Assembly (NCBI GenBank): GCA_961205875.1
Contig: OY540819.1
Span: forward strand, 5,210,501 to 5,274,500
Length of the DNA: 64,000 nt
Direction of reading: 5' to 3'
Origin: Sialis fuliginosa
Lineage: Eukaryota; Arthropoda; Insecta; Megaloptera; Sialidae
Position numbers and translations under genes: made by a program. This document shows, in pieces, positions 31,461-44,374 of this stretch; the first letter of the stretch is position 1; the number at the start of each line of letters is the position of its first letter. Below the pieces are notes generated by a model. It was not told where the DNA came from. It worked only from the letters and a program-made list of their open reading frames with translations, and made no database searches.

Positions 31461-33051
31461 CGTCAATATACATATATTATGTATCTAAATCGAGAATCCC
31501 TGCGAGTCTGGCTAAGTACGGTTGAAAAAATTATTCACTAATCTCTGTACGTGTTAATATTATTTATTGCTTAACTCCTTGATTAAGTAGTGTAATGTTA
31601 ACTAGTTTAAACTAATTCTAGGGCCATGGAATTTCTAATAATGAAAATCCCATCAAAACTGGTTCAATAGTTTACGTGTAAAAAACAAATCAGCTTAACT
31701 AGCCCCAACTACTCAATTTTTACAGACAAGATTACATATAATATTATTTTAATTAATAATGAAATACTTTATAAATTTATTTTTTATTTATTTGTCATTA
31801 AATTTGATTTTATGTACTTACCTCTTGTCATACTAATTTTTGCTAATTAAGAACTCAAATCCTGAAAATTTATAGAGAATAGACTTTCTTTTTAAATAAT
31901 TTTGCAGATTTTTTTATGTAAATACCTGCACTTTAAGATGTACAAATAAAATAATTTCTAAAACAACTCGTGCCTATTAATAATAAAATGCGTTTTAAAT
32001 AAATTAAATCTAGAGTAGTTAAGTATACAGTATACACAACATTAAATTTTGTAATTTGGTAAAGAAGAATAAAAATATAAAAACACTTTAAAAGTTATAA
32101 AGAAGCTCTATGTTTGGGAAAATAGTAGGTAATGAAATTTCAAGTAAAAAGGGTTGAATTTATACTGTTTGTATTATTAATTAGAACAGGAAAGTTTATA
32201 AAACCTGTGTAAAATAAGGTTCATAAATTTTATAAAAAATTAATTAATAAAATGTCCATCCAAAAATCTACTAAAATACATACACTAAACTAATATAGGT
32301 AAATCGTTATACAATTATTATTAATTCAAATTTGATGCTAACGTCAAACAAAAAATTTATGCAAGGTGTAGAATTTGTGGTACAGAGAAAAATCAATGTT
32401 ATTTTAGGTAGATATAAATATTTTCTCACCTGCTCATATTATGGAAAACTTAAGGGGGGAAGAGTGTACCTTTGTGATTTCAAAATCTAGTCACCTTCGT
32501 TACTTTAATTATTAGATAAAATATTTCAGTTTGCATCATTTTTATCATTTTTTCTCTGAAAGTGAAAAATTATTATTGCTCATACAGTATACATAATATT
32601 TATTTGACGTTGCAATGTTTACTTCCTGTAGCTTTTTTTGCGTGTGCACATACGTACGTACATACATACATACGCATATAATATAAAGAAGTTTTATTTA
32701 CATTTTTGTTCAAATAGAGATGCAGCTCAGCGCCACCCTAAAATATAGCAACAAAGCTCTTGCCTTAAACCCCACTTCATGCTCCGCCTTGTGCACTGTT
32801 CAAGTACTCTACGGTTTAATATCTCATTTTTAATATATGAGCTATTTTCAACATGGATATTGCAGTTTTTTCAATGATGGCTGTATGGAAAAGGGGTTTT
32901 GATATGAACGGTATTATTTATGTCTTTAGTTGTTTGATGTTTGATAATATTGAATCTACCATAATTTTGAATGAGGTATTTTTTTATTTTGTATAAAATT
33001 ATTTTGTGGTTGTTTACATAGCTATTTTAATAAAAAACAATGATATTTTTA
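31461..33051. other. AT-rich stretch, nothing coding
   Basis: Contains a CATCAAAACTGGTTCAATAG-type repeat tail near 31650 and a (CATA)n-like tract at 32649-32676. No gene or complete element recognised. Confidence 0.45.
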
Positions 33052-33801
33052 CTTTCTTATACCAAGTATATGAAATATACATTAGTATAAGTAAGTATAG
33101 TGTAGCCGATTTTTGTCGAACTCCGGATTTTGACGGAATTATCTATTTTGACCTTCCCTGAATCCATTCTGACTATTTTCGCCATGATGTCTGTGTGTCC
33201 GTCTGTCTGTCTATCTGTCTGTAAGCGCTGTAACTCAAATACGACAAATCGTAGAAGGGTGATATTGTATATTTAAGATTAATTTTTGGCTGGGAAGAAA
33301 ACGTCCTATTTTTGGAAAACGATCTTTCAACCGGATACGGATGTTTACCTACGTCGGTTTTTTAATTTTTCGAATTACTCTGAATACAGTGTGAAATAGA
33401 GAAAAATGGTCAAGTTAAAAAATGTAGGTTATATCTATATCTATAATTTATGTTCTATTCATTTTTTTGTAAAAACGAATTTTTGAAGAAAAAAAATTTA
33501 TTATAATTCAAATTGTTCATAACAGAGAAAAAAATGTATGGGGAATAAATTATAGATAATAACATACTCGACATTTTTTATCTAAAACATTTTTTTCTTA
33601 TTTCAAAAATAATTCAAAAATCCAAAAATTTACAAGAGTAAACATCCGTTTTCAGTTATTACGTTTAAAAATATCACCTGTTATATAAATATAAAATTAT
33701 TGATTTTGTTCTTTCTTGTTAGTTTGTTAGAAATGTTTTAATAAACAAAGAATCACGTATACAATTCACTGTTAGGTTAGGTTAGGTTAGGTATAAGAAA
33801 G
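33052..33801. mobile_element. 750-bp repeat with CTTTCTTATACC ends and internal telomere-like repeat
   Basis: The left end CTTTCTTATACC and right end GGTATAAGAAAG are perfect inverted complements. Inside are a GTCTGTCTGTC tract with the tail-like words CTGTAACTCAAATACGAC, and (TTAGG)4 close to the right end. Superfamily unknown. Confidence 0.45.
33772..33791 (+). repeat. Interstitial (TTAGG)4
   Basis: Four perfect TTAGG units, the insect telomere repeat, 10 bases inside the right end of the element above. Too short and too internal to mark a chromosome end. Confidence 0.8.
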
Positions 33802-35254
33802 TCCCGTGGTTCCCAAGGCAGATATTTTTAAGTATTGTATTAATAAACTTAACTGATTTATTGTTAATAACTCATTTAAAGCAGTTAATTCTTATACGTA
33901 TAACTCGAAACCACTGTTCTTTTAGTGAAATTTAAAGTGACTAATTCAATTAGTGAATTATATACTAATTCAGTTTTATAGAGTTGGCATTTAAATGGTC
34001 CATATATTAGCATCATTATCCAAAACCGAACAAACTTATCGACGAACCAAACACATATTTTCTTGGCGGGGTTTTCCTCAAGTACATAAATATTTAAGCC
34101 GTATTGATTATTTCTCTATGTGATGTATTTACTGCGGCTCACTTCCGCAGGCGGTGCGTTTATTGTTCAATGGATATACTTGCAATAGATTTACGGTACC
34201 TACGCATACACCATTGCCGTATCTTTGGCAGCGCAGAGCTTGTTCTATACAGTACAGCGCCTGGTGGTATTTCGGGTTAGGGTGTTTACACACTCGCCGA
34301 TAATATCGTGTCGTTTAAAAATAGGAGATACAACGATATCGTTGGATACAAATAAAGATGCTGTTTTGGAATTTTTTAGAATTTTTGTTTTTTTATCTTT
34401 TTATTACACTCGAAAACTACTTAACCGATTTTGATTTAACTTTCACTGACTCTTGAATTAATTTTTGTTAGATTTCATAAAACTATTTTACCAATGAGTC
34501 AAATCAGTAAAAAAATTTAAATTTTTAAATAAATAAATTTTGAACAGTTTTTTACCATTTTATGAAGTCTATAAGTAACTACATTTCAACCCAAACTAAA
34601 GTTTTGTATATGAAATGTAAATACAAAATCTAGAATTGGGTATTTTTTTATAAATAGATAATAGTTAGTAATTTTCATTTTCTGAAAGCTTCTTCTATTT
34701 GTAAGTGCATTTTATGTTATGCCGTTTTGATCATAGTGTCGGCTATTCGGAGGAAAAAAATAGCCAAGGATGTTGCCTATGGACCAATCATAACAGATAT
34801 AAATGTACTACGTAGCATTAAGAATTTAAATAGTATATTGCACGTTCCAATTACCCTCAACTCAGCATTCACCGATATCGGCAAGTGTGTAAACGATTTA
34901 CGTTCTTGCCACTGTTGCCTTTGTTTATATGAAGAGAATGAATTAGACCACCGCTTGTTTCGGTCGTTAACCTATTGTTTCACGTGTTTTGTGATTTTTA
35001 GAAAGGGGAAAAATTGTTATGTAAATTTATGAATGAAATCGTTTCATGAACTGGTATTTTATGGCGGTGAATGGGGTCCGAATGAGAAAAAGGTAACTTT
35101 ATGCAGTTAGTTATTTGGTATTTTTACTGAGGAAGGGTTGCTACTTGAAAATAATAGTAATGAAGCTTTAGGTTTTAGATTTTATCTGGTAGGTATGTAC
35201 CCGATAAAATTAATGTTACGATGATGAAAATTCTAGTTTAAAAATTCATTGAAT
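33802..35254. other. Non-coding stretch with relics
   Basis: Frames at 34225-34434 and 34727-35032 show no family motif. The first runs into an ACTCGAAAACTACTTAACCG repeat tail. Otherwise AT-rich. Confidence 0.4.
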
Positions 35255-35282
35255 CCTTAATATATATAAAGCTCAACGTCTC

Positions 35283-35320
<38 letters not shown>

Positions 35321-36149
35321 CGTTAGTTGCCTTATCACTCGAGAACCACTTATCCGATTTACGAGTTTTTTTTTTTAATTCATAGGTACGTTCTCTGGCC
35401 AGGTTATAGGCTATATTTTTTTACGTTAGGTAACATAACAACAAAGCAGTGACGATAATAGTAAATCAAGTCGGAAAAAATTTTGCCGTCGGCGCGCTGT
35501 TTTGTAATACGCTGCCTAAACCGTTCAATATAGAACAAAATAATGTATTAAAGAATTGTGTAGAATCAAAAGTTCTACAATTAAGTCAGCGACACGATAT
35601 GTCTAACTTTTATATTTAAGCCACAATGACTGCTTTTATGTTACAAAAAAAACATAAAATATTTGGGTTTTGTTTACATGGACTTATGACCTGCAAAACA
35701 TTAATCCTTATCGAAATAAATGATTTCATCGTCATAAGTACTTAATGTAGATATAGTTTGCCATTTACAGCATCCAATTTGGTCGTATAGTTTAGAAAAT
35801 ATCTTAAAATATATTTATAAAGGTAACATTTTAAATGTATGGTGTCGTGCCGCATCGAAGCGATGTACATCAGACTGGATTCGCTTACGTTCGGTAGATA
35901 TTCGGAGTCCCTCGGCTGACGTTTGAGTTAATTTTGTTTTCAATAATTAACATTTAAATTTAAACAGAACACAAATTATTTGTACTTTTTTCTTCTGATT
36001 CGTTTTTGTTAGGTAATTTAGGTATTGATAAATTATTATTACAATAATAACTAATCGTGTTTGTACTTAATTAATTAAACTATATTTTTCAAAAATCCTA
36101 AACAATAATTCCGTAGTCTACGCGAGCGAAGCCGCGTGGGCCCAGCTAG
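35255..36149 (+). mobile_element. Helitron-like non-autonomous element, copy 1
   Basis: Starts near TATATATAAAGCTCAACGTC, has (GTCT)n at 35285-35320, and ends GCGAAGCCGCGTGGGCCCAG then CTAG before T, the classic Helitron 3' terminus. An inverted copy lies at 50693-51529. No Rep/helicase coding sequence. Confidence 0.6.
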
Positions 36150-36235
36150 TTAGATAAATAAATTCTACAATTGTTTATTTTTAAATTCATTATTTTCTGT
36201 TGTATTGAGAATTTGTAAGTAAAACATACATTTAA

Positions 36236-36848
36236 CACTAGAAAGACGGGAGCAGTCATTTGACGGTAATTTCAATTTCAATATTGAATAATTCAAAAAC
36301 TATTTGACTTACCGTACTGAGACTTTGTGACTTTTATTAATACTAGTAGTTAAATGATACTATGTATCAAAATAATTCACATGTCTTTTCTTTATTGTTT
36401 AAAATATTGATATACCGACAAAGACGGCGGCGGTCTTTTGACGGTTATGATCTGATAAATGTTTTTAATTGTTGTATGTTTTTAATTGTTGTTGAGAGGG
36501 TACAACAATAAATACGTATATGAATTGCTTTTATTTTATCAGTCAAAGGAGTGGTCAGTATAGTTTCGACCGCCTGTAATTGTGGATCGATATTATTGTG
36601 AGTAATTTGTGAAAAAAATGTCTCGAGGGCTTCGAGATAACGAAATACTTTCTATTTTGCAAAATATACCCGAAGATGAAATGTAAAAATTGTGTGTGAA
36701 TATTAAAATTAATCATACATTAGATCTTGTTTTATTTTTTTACTTTAAATTTTTTTCGCCACTCATAAAAAAAGATATTTACTAAATTTGTAGTCATTTG
36801 ACCGGTCGCCGTCTTTATAGGTAGGTAGATTTTCCCGTCTTTCTAGTG
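36236..36848 (+). mobile_element. 613-bp piggyBac derivative
   Basis: TTAA at 36232-36235 and 36849-36852 flanks perfect ends CACTAGAAAGACGGG / CCCGTCTTTCTAGTG. Internal GACGG-rich subterminal repeats occur at both ends. TTAA targets and CAC/GTG ends are diagnostic of piggyBac. It keeps only the start of a transposase-like frame, so it is an internally deleted, non-autonomous copy. Confidence 0.85.
36618..36686 (+). pseudogene. N-terminal stub of a piggyBac transposase
   Basis: Reads MSRGLRDNEILSILQNIPED followed by EM and TAA. The short M-S-R, then E-I-L-x-I-L pattern resembles the start of many piggyBac transposases, and it sits inside an element with TTAA ends. All catalytic regions are missing. 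Confidence 0.5.
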
Positions 36849-36852
36849 TTAA

Positions 36853-38955
36853 CAGCATGATACACATTTATCTACATATTTAAAGACAGCAAGTAGTCTA
36901 TTTTTAACACACTTTCACCGAACATACATATTTTCATTTCCGTACACTTTTCATTGTTACCGGTCGTCATATTCCAGGCGTATAAACAGGATAAATGAGG
37001 TCCTGGTAGAGTTCTAATGCAGCGCACACTAGATCACAGTGTCCTGCGGGACCGGAGCTCCGCCCCGGCCGCCGCCGTCACACGATTTATAGTGGAGACT
37101 CGACGGAGTTACTTCTGGAGGTGGGACGATCTCAGATGTTCTAATATCGATTCCTGCTGCGATAAATGCCCGGTTGTAGGTTAAGCCTATAAAAAACACA
37201 CCTCGCTTTGTTCTTATTTAAACGTGTTTTATCAGATTTGTTCCGGGTATTTGGTTTTTGAAAAAGAAACAGTTGAAGTCTTAAATCAGTTACCTATGTA
37301 CATTGTACATATGCAGTTGTAAGGATCCTAGAAAGTATCTGTATATGTGATGAAACGTTAGTGAAAATAACGATCAAAATGATACAGCTTACATCGGGAA
37401 GCCAAGAATAACTGTAAAGTATACATCTATTATTTTTAAATTTGGAATCTTATATTTTATAGATATAATCCTAAAAACTAAATTTTAGATATACGTATTT
37501 AATAATTCCATAGAAAAGATTAAAATAATTTACATAGTTTTTATACCAGAGCTGATAATAAATACGTAAATATGAACAAAATCGTTAATTTTGATCATTT
37601 TAGTTAAATATATCTCTCGAAAACTTGACTCCATGAAATAATTTGGGATTCGGTTTCAGTGCGCTAAAAACCTTCAGGTCTCTGGTTTAGAAAAAAGTGT
37701 TTTTTAACTATTGCAGTCAATGTAAATAAAATAAAAAAATTCTTCGATCTCTTACATACAAAATAGATACTATATCAGCGGTCGTCAAACAGTCAATTGC
37801 GAATTACTGATAGATCATGTAAGAAAGGGAATTTAATATTCTAATTTATTTTTTTAATACACGAAAAGATAAAAATAGGTACCTACATCAAATTTAAAAC
37901 TAGCTCTCACATTTCTTGAGTTTGTAGACTACTGAAATAGAATGGCCAGTTTCCATCAAGAATCAAAAGCGTCTAAATTTTATTTTAATTATCTGAATCA
38001 TTTTTAAATTCAACGTTATTCTTTCAAGAGCAATTGAAACATGATAATATAATTATCCAAGTGTTTTATTACATATTCTATCAAACTTATTTTTTCAATC
38101 ATCAAAATTTATTTTATAATAAATGAAACTTTAACCGTAGCGTTATAATCACAGAGACGTAAGCAGGTAATAAAATTTCACAAGAGCGCGAATATAACGA
38201 TTTAAAATAATTTTCAGCGGGTCTGTTTAAAATACCACTGGCTCCTGTCCGCCCTCGACCAGCGCGCCGCAAGGAAATTAAGTCGCGGTGTTGAGTTGAA
38301 TACTAAATAGACTCGACGGACGCCGCCTAAATAACCGCCTCACAAACGTCCTGTAACACTGGCGCGTAACAACTGAAAAATATGTACTCACTAATTAAAC
38401 TCTTAAAGTTGGTACATTTTTAAACTTAATTAATATGACTTATTCTATATTATGTATTTATAAATCTTTTAATTTACCTGAAAGATAAAATTAGAATTTA
38501 GAAACTAATGCGACTTTTTTATATAATTTATCATTGAAGGAAATTACATTGAATTTAAATAACTTTTTGAAACTAAAATTTTGTAGAATTCTGGTCATTT
38601 ATTATCTCTATAAAACAATTCGTTACACATTTAGGTATAAGATGAGACATTTTCATGAATTCCTACTTAAGAAAACCATACATTTGAATAACTACATAGA
38701 ACATTGGGGTTTCAATCAACATTAACAGCATTTTAAGTTAAGTTTGTTTGCATACAATTTAACTATTATTTTTAATCAGTGAAAAAAATTTAATTGATTT
38801 TCATATTTTACTAAAGGAGGATTATATATTATATATTCATTTATGAAGAGTCGCTTTTTGTTACGCTACTGGTTAAATTCACGTTTTTAACTCTATTCGC
38901 CAGATTGTTTTACGAACATTAAAACCAGGGTTGTCAAAAGCAATAGAATCACTGA
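36853..38955. other. Non-coding stretch with two GC-rich islands
   Basis: Islands at 37010-37150 (GCCCCGGCCGCCGCCGTCAC) and 38215-38360 (CCGCCCTCGACCAGCGCGCC) stand out from AT-rich flanks. A TATAAAT word on the minus strand (about 37085-37092) lies beside the first. No open frame of note; either could be a first exon, promoter or enhancer. Confidence 0.3.
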
Positions 38956-39287
38956 TGTCCGGTATTATAAAGAAGCTAGCAAAATTTGCTAGCTAGTAAT
39001 TACTTTCAAATGGGGTATTAATTCTGTACTAGTATCTATGGATTAGTTATGGAATTTAGAGCAGTGACACTTCAACTAATTGTAACACAGTTGGCATCTT
39101 TGACCGTACAAAATAATTTTCATAACATCACCACTGTTTTAATACCGTTGGTATTTACCTACAACGCTTGCGCGAAACTTGTCAAAGTCATCAACAAACT
39201 CCAAAAAAACTGTCAAATAAGTTTGATATCTCAGTTGAAAGTGCTTGCTAGCTAGCAAATTTGCTAACTCCTTTATAATACCGGATA
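38956..39287 (+). mobile_element. 332-bp MITE, copy 2
   Basis: Same length and ends as copy 1, flanked by TGA on both sides. The subterminal repeat reads TTTGCTAGCTAG here, and its partner at the far end has changed to match. The 68-codon frame is intact. Confidence 0.8.
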
Positions 39288-40394
39288 TGAAAGTTACTAA
39301 ATTAATTTTGAAATTTAATAAATAACATTAGAAACATCGCATTAAAAATAAAAAGTTATTGGTTACATAATTCCATTTAAAAATGACTTCTATATATACC
39401 CAATTTTATAATTTTAATGTTTTAGAACTTGATCAATGAATAAGGATCTTTTTGTTGAAAATATGTTTTTCGAGTTAGGTTATGGCCGTTATAAGAAATC
39501 AATTTAATTTCCAAAGTCCGCAAATATAGTTTTGTTTTTTAAATTATAGCCTTTTATTTTGTTTATGTTTTTTCTCCAGTATGGATAAAATAAAACCAGT
39601 AATGAGCACGCATTGATGGACACTTGCTAATGATTACAAAATGATAAGTACACGACACAAAAGATATAAAAGAAAAAATCGTCAAATTTGAAACAATGTA
39701 ACGTAAAGCAGTTGCTATGATAATATAATAATTAAGAAATAAATTATATTAAAAATTAATTTAAATGTCCACCATTTTGACACCTATTTACCGATTGTTA
39801 TCAAATCACACTGTAAGACAGTTAAATGTATATAAATTAATATTCAGAAATGGTAGTATATAATCAAATATCAACACATATTTCTAATTCAGTACATTTG
39901 CCATTACTGGGGTCCTTGCCAAGACTGGTGCCACTACCTTATTTGATTTATTTAATTAATTAGATGGAACACTTTCAACATTATAACATATATTTTCAAA
40001 TAATTGAAAGAACTTTAATATTTGTAGTATATACCATTCTATTTTTCCTCATCGATGTACAAAAATATACACCTACGTCACTTTCCCAGGAAAACTCTTT
40101 ATGAAACCAACTACCACACTTGTGTCAGTAACCTACATATAACGCAAAGCACAATCATGAGGTCAGGTTATGACGCCATATATCTCTTTTACTTTTTATT
40201 GTATTAGGTGCTCCCTAGACAGCCCTACGTAATGGCCTCCGCTTACTAAACACTACATGCGAATTTGAATCTTTTATATCTTCTTAGTTTTAATAAAGTT
40301 GTTTGCGTTTAATTTGTTGATTCTCTTTTAGTGTTATTCAGTTATTTTTATCCTTAACTTTTTTTTATCGTTTTGTTTCTTATAATTAAATTAA
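39288..40394. other. Non-coding, mostly repeat K
   Basis: Holds repeat K copy 2 (39676-39945); the rest is AT-rich with no coding signal. Confidence 0.4.
39676..39945 (-). repeat. Dispersed repeat K, copy 2 (inverted)
   Basis: Reverse complement reads GGTAGTGGCACCAGTCTTGG and ends with TTTGACGATTTTTTC. It retains more of the 3' half than copy 3. Confidence 0.6.
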
Positions 40395-40726
40395 TGCCCG
40401 GTATTATAAAGGACCTAACAAAATTTGTTAGCTAGCAATTACATTCATATGGGGTATTAATACTGTACTAGTATCTATGGATTAGTTATGGAATTTAGAG
40501 CAGTGACACTTCAATTAATTGTAACACAGTTGGCATCTTTGACCGTACAAAATAATTTTCATAACATCACCACTGTTTTAATACCGTTTGTATTTACCTT
40601 CAACGCGTGCGCGAAACTTGTCAAAGTCATCAACAAACTCCAAAAGAACTGTCATATATGTTTGATACCTCAGTTGAAAGTGTTTGTTAGCTAACAAATT
40701 TGTTAGGTTCTTTATGATACCGGACA
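40395..40726 (+). mobile_element. 332-bp MITE, copy 3
   Basis: Same length, flanked by TAA on both sides. The left end reads TGCCCGG rather than TGTCCGG. The 68-codon frame is open with a few substitutions. Confidence 0.8.
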
Positions 40727-42079
40727 TAAATGAAAAAGCGTTGATTTAATTATTAATTTATAGATTCTATAAATTTATAAAAATTGTATTGGAAATTATT
40801 AAGTTATATAATTTAGATAAACAGTTTCCAAACTGTGTATCGCGAACTGTCAGTAGCTCTCAACGACATTTTACCTAGCTCATATGAGAAATAAGTTTCT
40901 ACCACCCCTCTAGACTAAAAATTATAAATATTGTATTATCTACTCATATTTTTGACATACCAATCTTCCACTATACTCATGATATTACCAACTACATACA
41001 CCTAACTTTGTAGTTATTTTATTTAAAAATAAACAAGCAATCTGACACACACACACATACCCACGTTGCCTCTAATACCTAGATATTATGTGTTGTCAAC
41101 TTCCATGTTTATTATCATAGAAGCTAGAACATGGCGTACAAAGCCGGGACTTTGCGTTTCATATAATCTTGGATTTGAGTTCTGTTTTATATGAAGCGAC
41201 TGCCTGGGGCTGCACGTGAAATGTGTACATCTTAAAACCTGTCATATCTAAATTAAAACGTGCATGTTTTGGTTGCATTTTCTTGTGTTAATTTTCTTGT
41301 AAACAAAGGAAGGGAGCGATGTAATGAGATTAACGACCAAAATATATTAGATATTTATTAGTTTATACTGTTTATTAATTTAATTGTTTTTCTTACAGAT
41401 ATTAAGTACATTAATGTACAGTTCTTTGTACGTCATGTGCGACAAAAAAAATACTGGAGGTTATTTTAGATAAAATAAATTAAAAACATTTAAAAATAAC
41501 ATGAAACAATGTAAACATAAAATGTTAAACCGATCAGAAAATTCCATACCATAAAAACGGGTATTATATTTTAATAAAATATTCAAACATTTTAATATAT
41601 CCTGCACGGTAAAATTCTTTACTCAAATGTTTCACAGTTTTCTTATTTCATTATTGAATAAAAATTAAACGGTATACATTACTGTAACCCTTTTTTGGTG
41701 TACCTTTTTACAGTAGATTTACTAAATGCTTGTTATATCAACTCAATTTAAAATAGTACTCGGTTCATTAGACATTATATAAATAATATAAAACTACACA
41801 AACGGAAATGAAGTGCTTTAAAATTTACATAACTTCGTTTGTAATAAATTATAAGGATTCAAGCTACGTATTTAATAAATTAAAATATGTTCAAGTTCGC
41901 TTCAAATTGCTATATACTTGCAGAAATGTTATTTACTTTACGTTAAGCTTTCTACACACATCGTTTCATTAATAATAATATTATTTTGATAATTTTAAAA
42001 CACAATGATGATGAAAATTTACCAAAAAATAATTTACATGTTATGGCACAGAGATAATTTTTGAAGAAACTACAGAAAC
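40727..42079. other. AT-rich stretch, nothing recognised
   Basis: Only an (AC)n-like tract near 41046 stands out. Confidence 0.45.
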
Positions 42080-42735
42080 TGTAACGATATTTTTTATAGA
42101 AAATTTAATGATCTACAAAAGAGTGGCGACCTCTTGCTAAATTCTTTTCAAAGATTTTTATATGGGACATTCTACAAATTGTTGAACAAATAACAAACCA
42201 AATTTTATTAAAATCTGATCAATTGTTCGTGAATTATGCGTATGATTAAAATATAAGGTACAGTCACCTGCATTAATGGTCTTGCAGTTTGTATTCATTT
42301 TCGTTTATCACAAACTTAGTAGGCTCCTCCCATTTGTTTATCATAATATTTAAATCATTTCTCCATGTATCAAACAAAGACAGATATTTAGAAATTCATT
42401 TGCTAGATAAAGAACTACTCTTCGTTTACGGTACTCATATATATTTGTGCAACTAAATTATTATGTAATCTATTGAAAATTGTATACGTAAATTTTGTGG
42501 CAATAAATATTTGATATTCCGAATTTTAGTATTTAAATATATTAAACTTGGTAGAAAAAGATAACCGATGATGTTTGTCTTTAAATTTGGAATCTGTTGT
42601 AAGCGATTCTAGCCTTTAGGGTGCCAGACGAGTTCTGCAGGCGACTGTACATACAGATAGACAAACAAAGATCAAGGGGACATTTATAAAAATTTTCTCT
42701 TATCTCGTTGATATGGTGAGGAAGCAATAGTGACA
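42080..42735 (+). repeat. Dispersed repeat E, degenerate copy split by MITE D
   Basis: The segments 42080-42258 and 42650-42735 contain AAATTTAATGATCTACAAAA, GTGAATTATGCGTATGA and the terminal GAGGAAGCAA of the family. Confidence 0.5.
42261..42647 (+). mobile_element. TA-target MITE family D, copy 2, inserted in a repeat E relic
   Basis: CAGTCACCTGCA at the left and TGCAGGCGACTG at the right form the terminal inverted repeat; TA flanks on both sides. The left flank (AATTATGCGTATGATT) and the right flank (CAGATAGACAAACAAAGATC, then GAGGAAGCAA) are the two halves of a repeat E copy. Confidence 0.75.
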
Positions 42736-43600
42736 TTAAAATCGATATTATTTTGATTAAAAATTTGAAAATTAATGCATTCTAAGAAGTTATTAGTGTG
42801 CATAAAATAATTATGTGTTAGTTTTTCTGCTTTTATAAATAACTTTGCATATTATTTTAAGATATACTTTTCTAAAGGTTTACCGAAACAACCTTATAGT
42901 TCTAAGGATTCTGTGAGTCAACAAAGTTTGAAGACCACTGCGTTAAATTATTAACAAACCTCAGATAACTATATGATACCTATATAAACGTAAAAGTACT
43001 CCAGTAAAAAAATAGCCTCTACAAAATTTTTGCAATATTTTCTTAATGTTATATGTTAAAAAAATACTAAACAGTTTCTTCCAAGTAAAATCAATAGTAC
43101 ATTGTTTTTAGAGGTGTTAAAATGTATACACAAACACATACAATATCTGTCCATAATACCGGCACTGTGTAGGTGTAATAGAAATACCTTATACATATTT
43201 AGATTTTGTAGAATGTAATTTATTTTTATAATCAAGCATAATAGTATCTGTATATTTGCTGTTTTGCAGTGAGCACCCTCCCTGATCTTCATTGCAAACA
43301 TTCCACACGACTTCAGCGTTCATTTAGTTAAATGAAATACCTGCTGCGCTAGCCACTCAATATTTACAGCAAATAAAATGTTACCGTATAACATAGCGCA
43401 ACGTATATTACATTTTGTGTATGTGAGTGTGTATACAAATTCATACAAGCTTCATTATTTGATTTTCGTTTATTAAATCTATATAATATGTATATTACTG
43501 ACATGGATACATCAAATATATGTATTTAATGTAGTATGAGTTTCAGAAGTCCTTTTCTTTTTCTATGGTGGAGCTTATATAGTTACATCATTTTAAATAA
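42736..43600. other. AT-rich stretch, nothing recognised
   Basis: A minus-strand frame at 43056-43301 has no recognisable motif. Confidence 0.45.
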
Positions 43601-44362
43601 AAAAAACATCTGCCAAGTAAATGCACAGTGCTTCCTCGTGCTAAATTCACTAAAACCGATATTGTTCAGATAAATTGCCTGGCATTGGTTAACCATTTAA
43701 TTTTTATACAAATTTTACTAAAAAATCTTAGTTCGAAATTTTTCTTAAAACGCACCTGAATATTTTTTCATATATTTTTAATTTTTTGGAAATTTCAATC
43801 TAAATCTAAATTTATGCAAATGTCAAAATGAACTTTAAAATGTCAAAATGACATTTAATATATCCAAGCAATATCAATTTAGAAAAACAAAAAACGAATT
43901 TTTAAAATAAATTGAGATAAATCTTTGTAATGGAATATTTTACAACAGACGTTGTAGACCCATACTATAGGAAATTTAATGCTCTACAAAAAATATTCTA
44001 TACAATTTTCACGTAACATGTGTCGTTCTTGAGATATCTTGAAAAAATCAATATTTTGGAGTGTCACCTCTGCCCCTTACATACGATTTTGATGATTTTG
44101 AAATGGGAACGTCCTCAAGCCAGACCCAACCATCCGACCAAGTTTCAATAATATCGGTTGAATGGTTCATGAGTTATGCGTGTGACAAAGATTCGGGGGA
44201 CAGACGGACACACGGACAGACAGACAGACACGGAACGAAAAGTGTTTGTCTTGACGTGAAACGGATAAATCAATTTAAAATTTTGAAATCGGAGAACATT
44301 TTTTTTGTCTCAATCTGAAACGATCACATAGCTTCTCGTATCTTCGATATTGCGAGGAAGCA
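43601..44362 (+). repeat. Dispersed repeat E, copy 1
   Basis: Starts AAAACATCTGCCAAGTAAATG, has TGCTTCCTCG at 43629 and ends CGAGGAAGCA, an inverted pair. Inside are TGTCAAAATGAC-type palindromic words and a GACAGACGGAC tract. The 85-codon open frame inside is also partly open in other copies, but it spans the simple-sequence tract and is not credible as a gene. Confidence 0.75.
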
Positions 44363-44374
44363 ATATACGTCCAT

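Noticed and set aside
33772-33791. Chromosome end
   Set aside because: Only four TTAGG units, internal, and within an inverted-repeat element.
34727-35032. 101-codon frame with several cysteines
   Set aside because: No motif, no splice context and no repeat in other copies; treated as chance.
44061-44318. Frames in repeat E (also 45710-45907 and 27393-27623)
   Set aside because: They start at the same repeat word and cross GGAC simple sequence; not conserved to a common stop.
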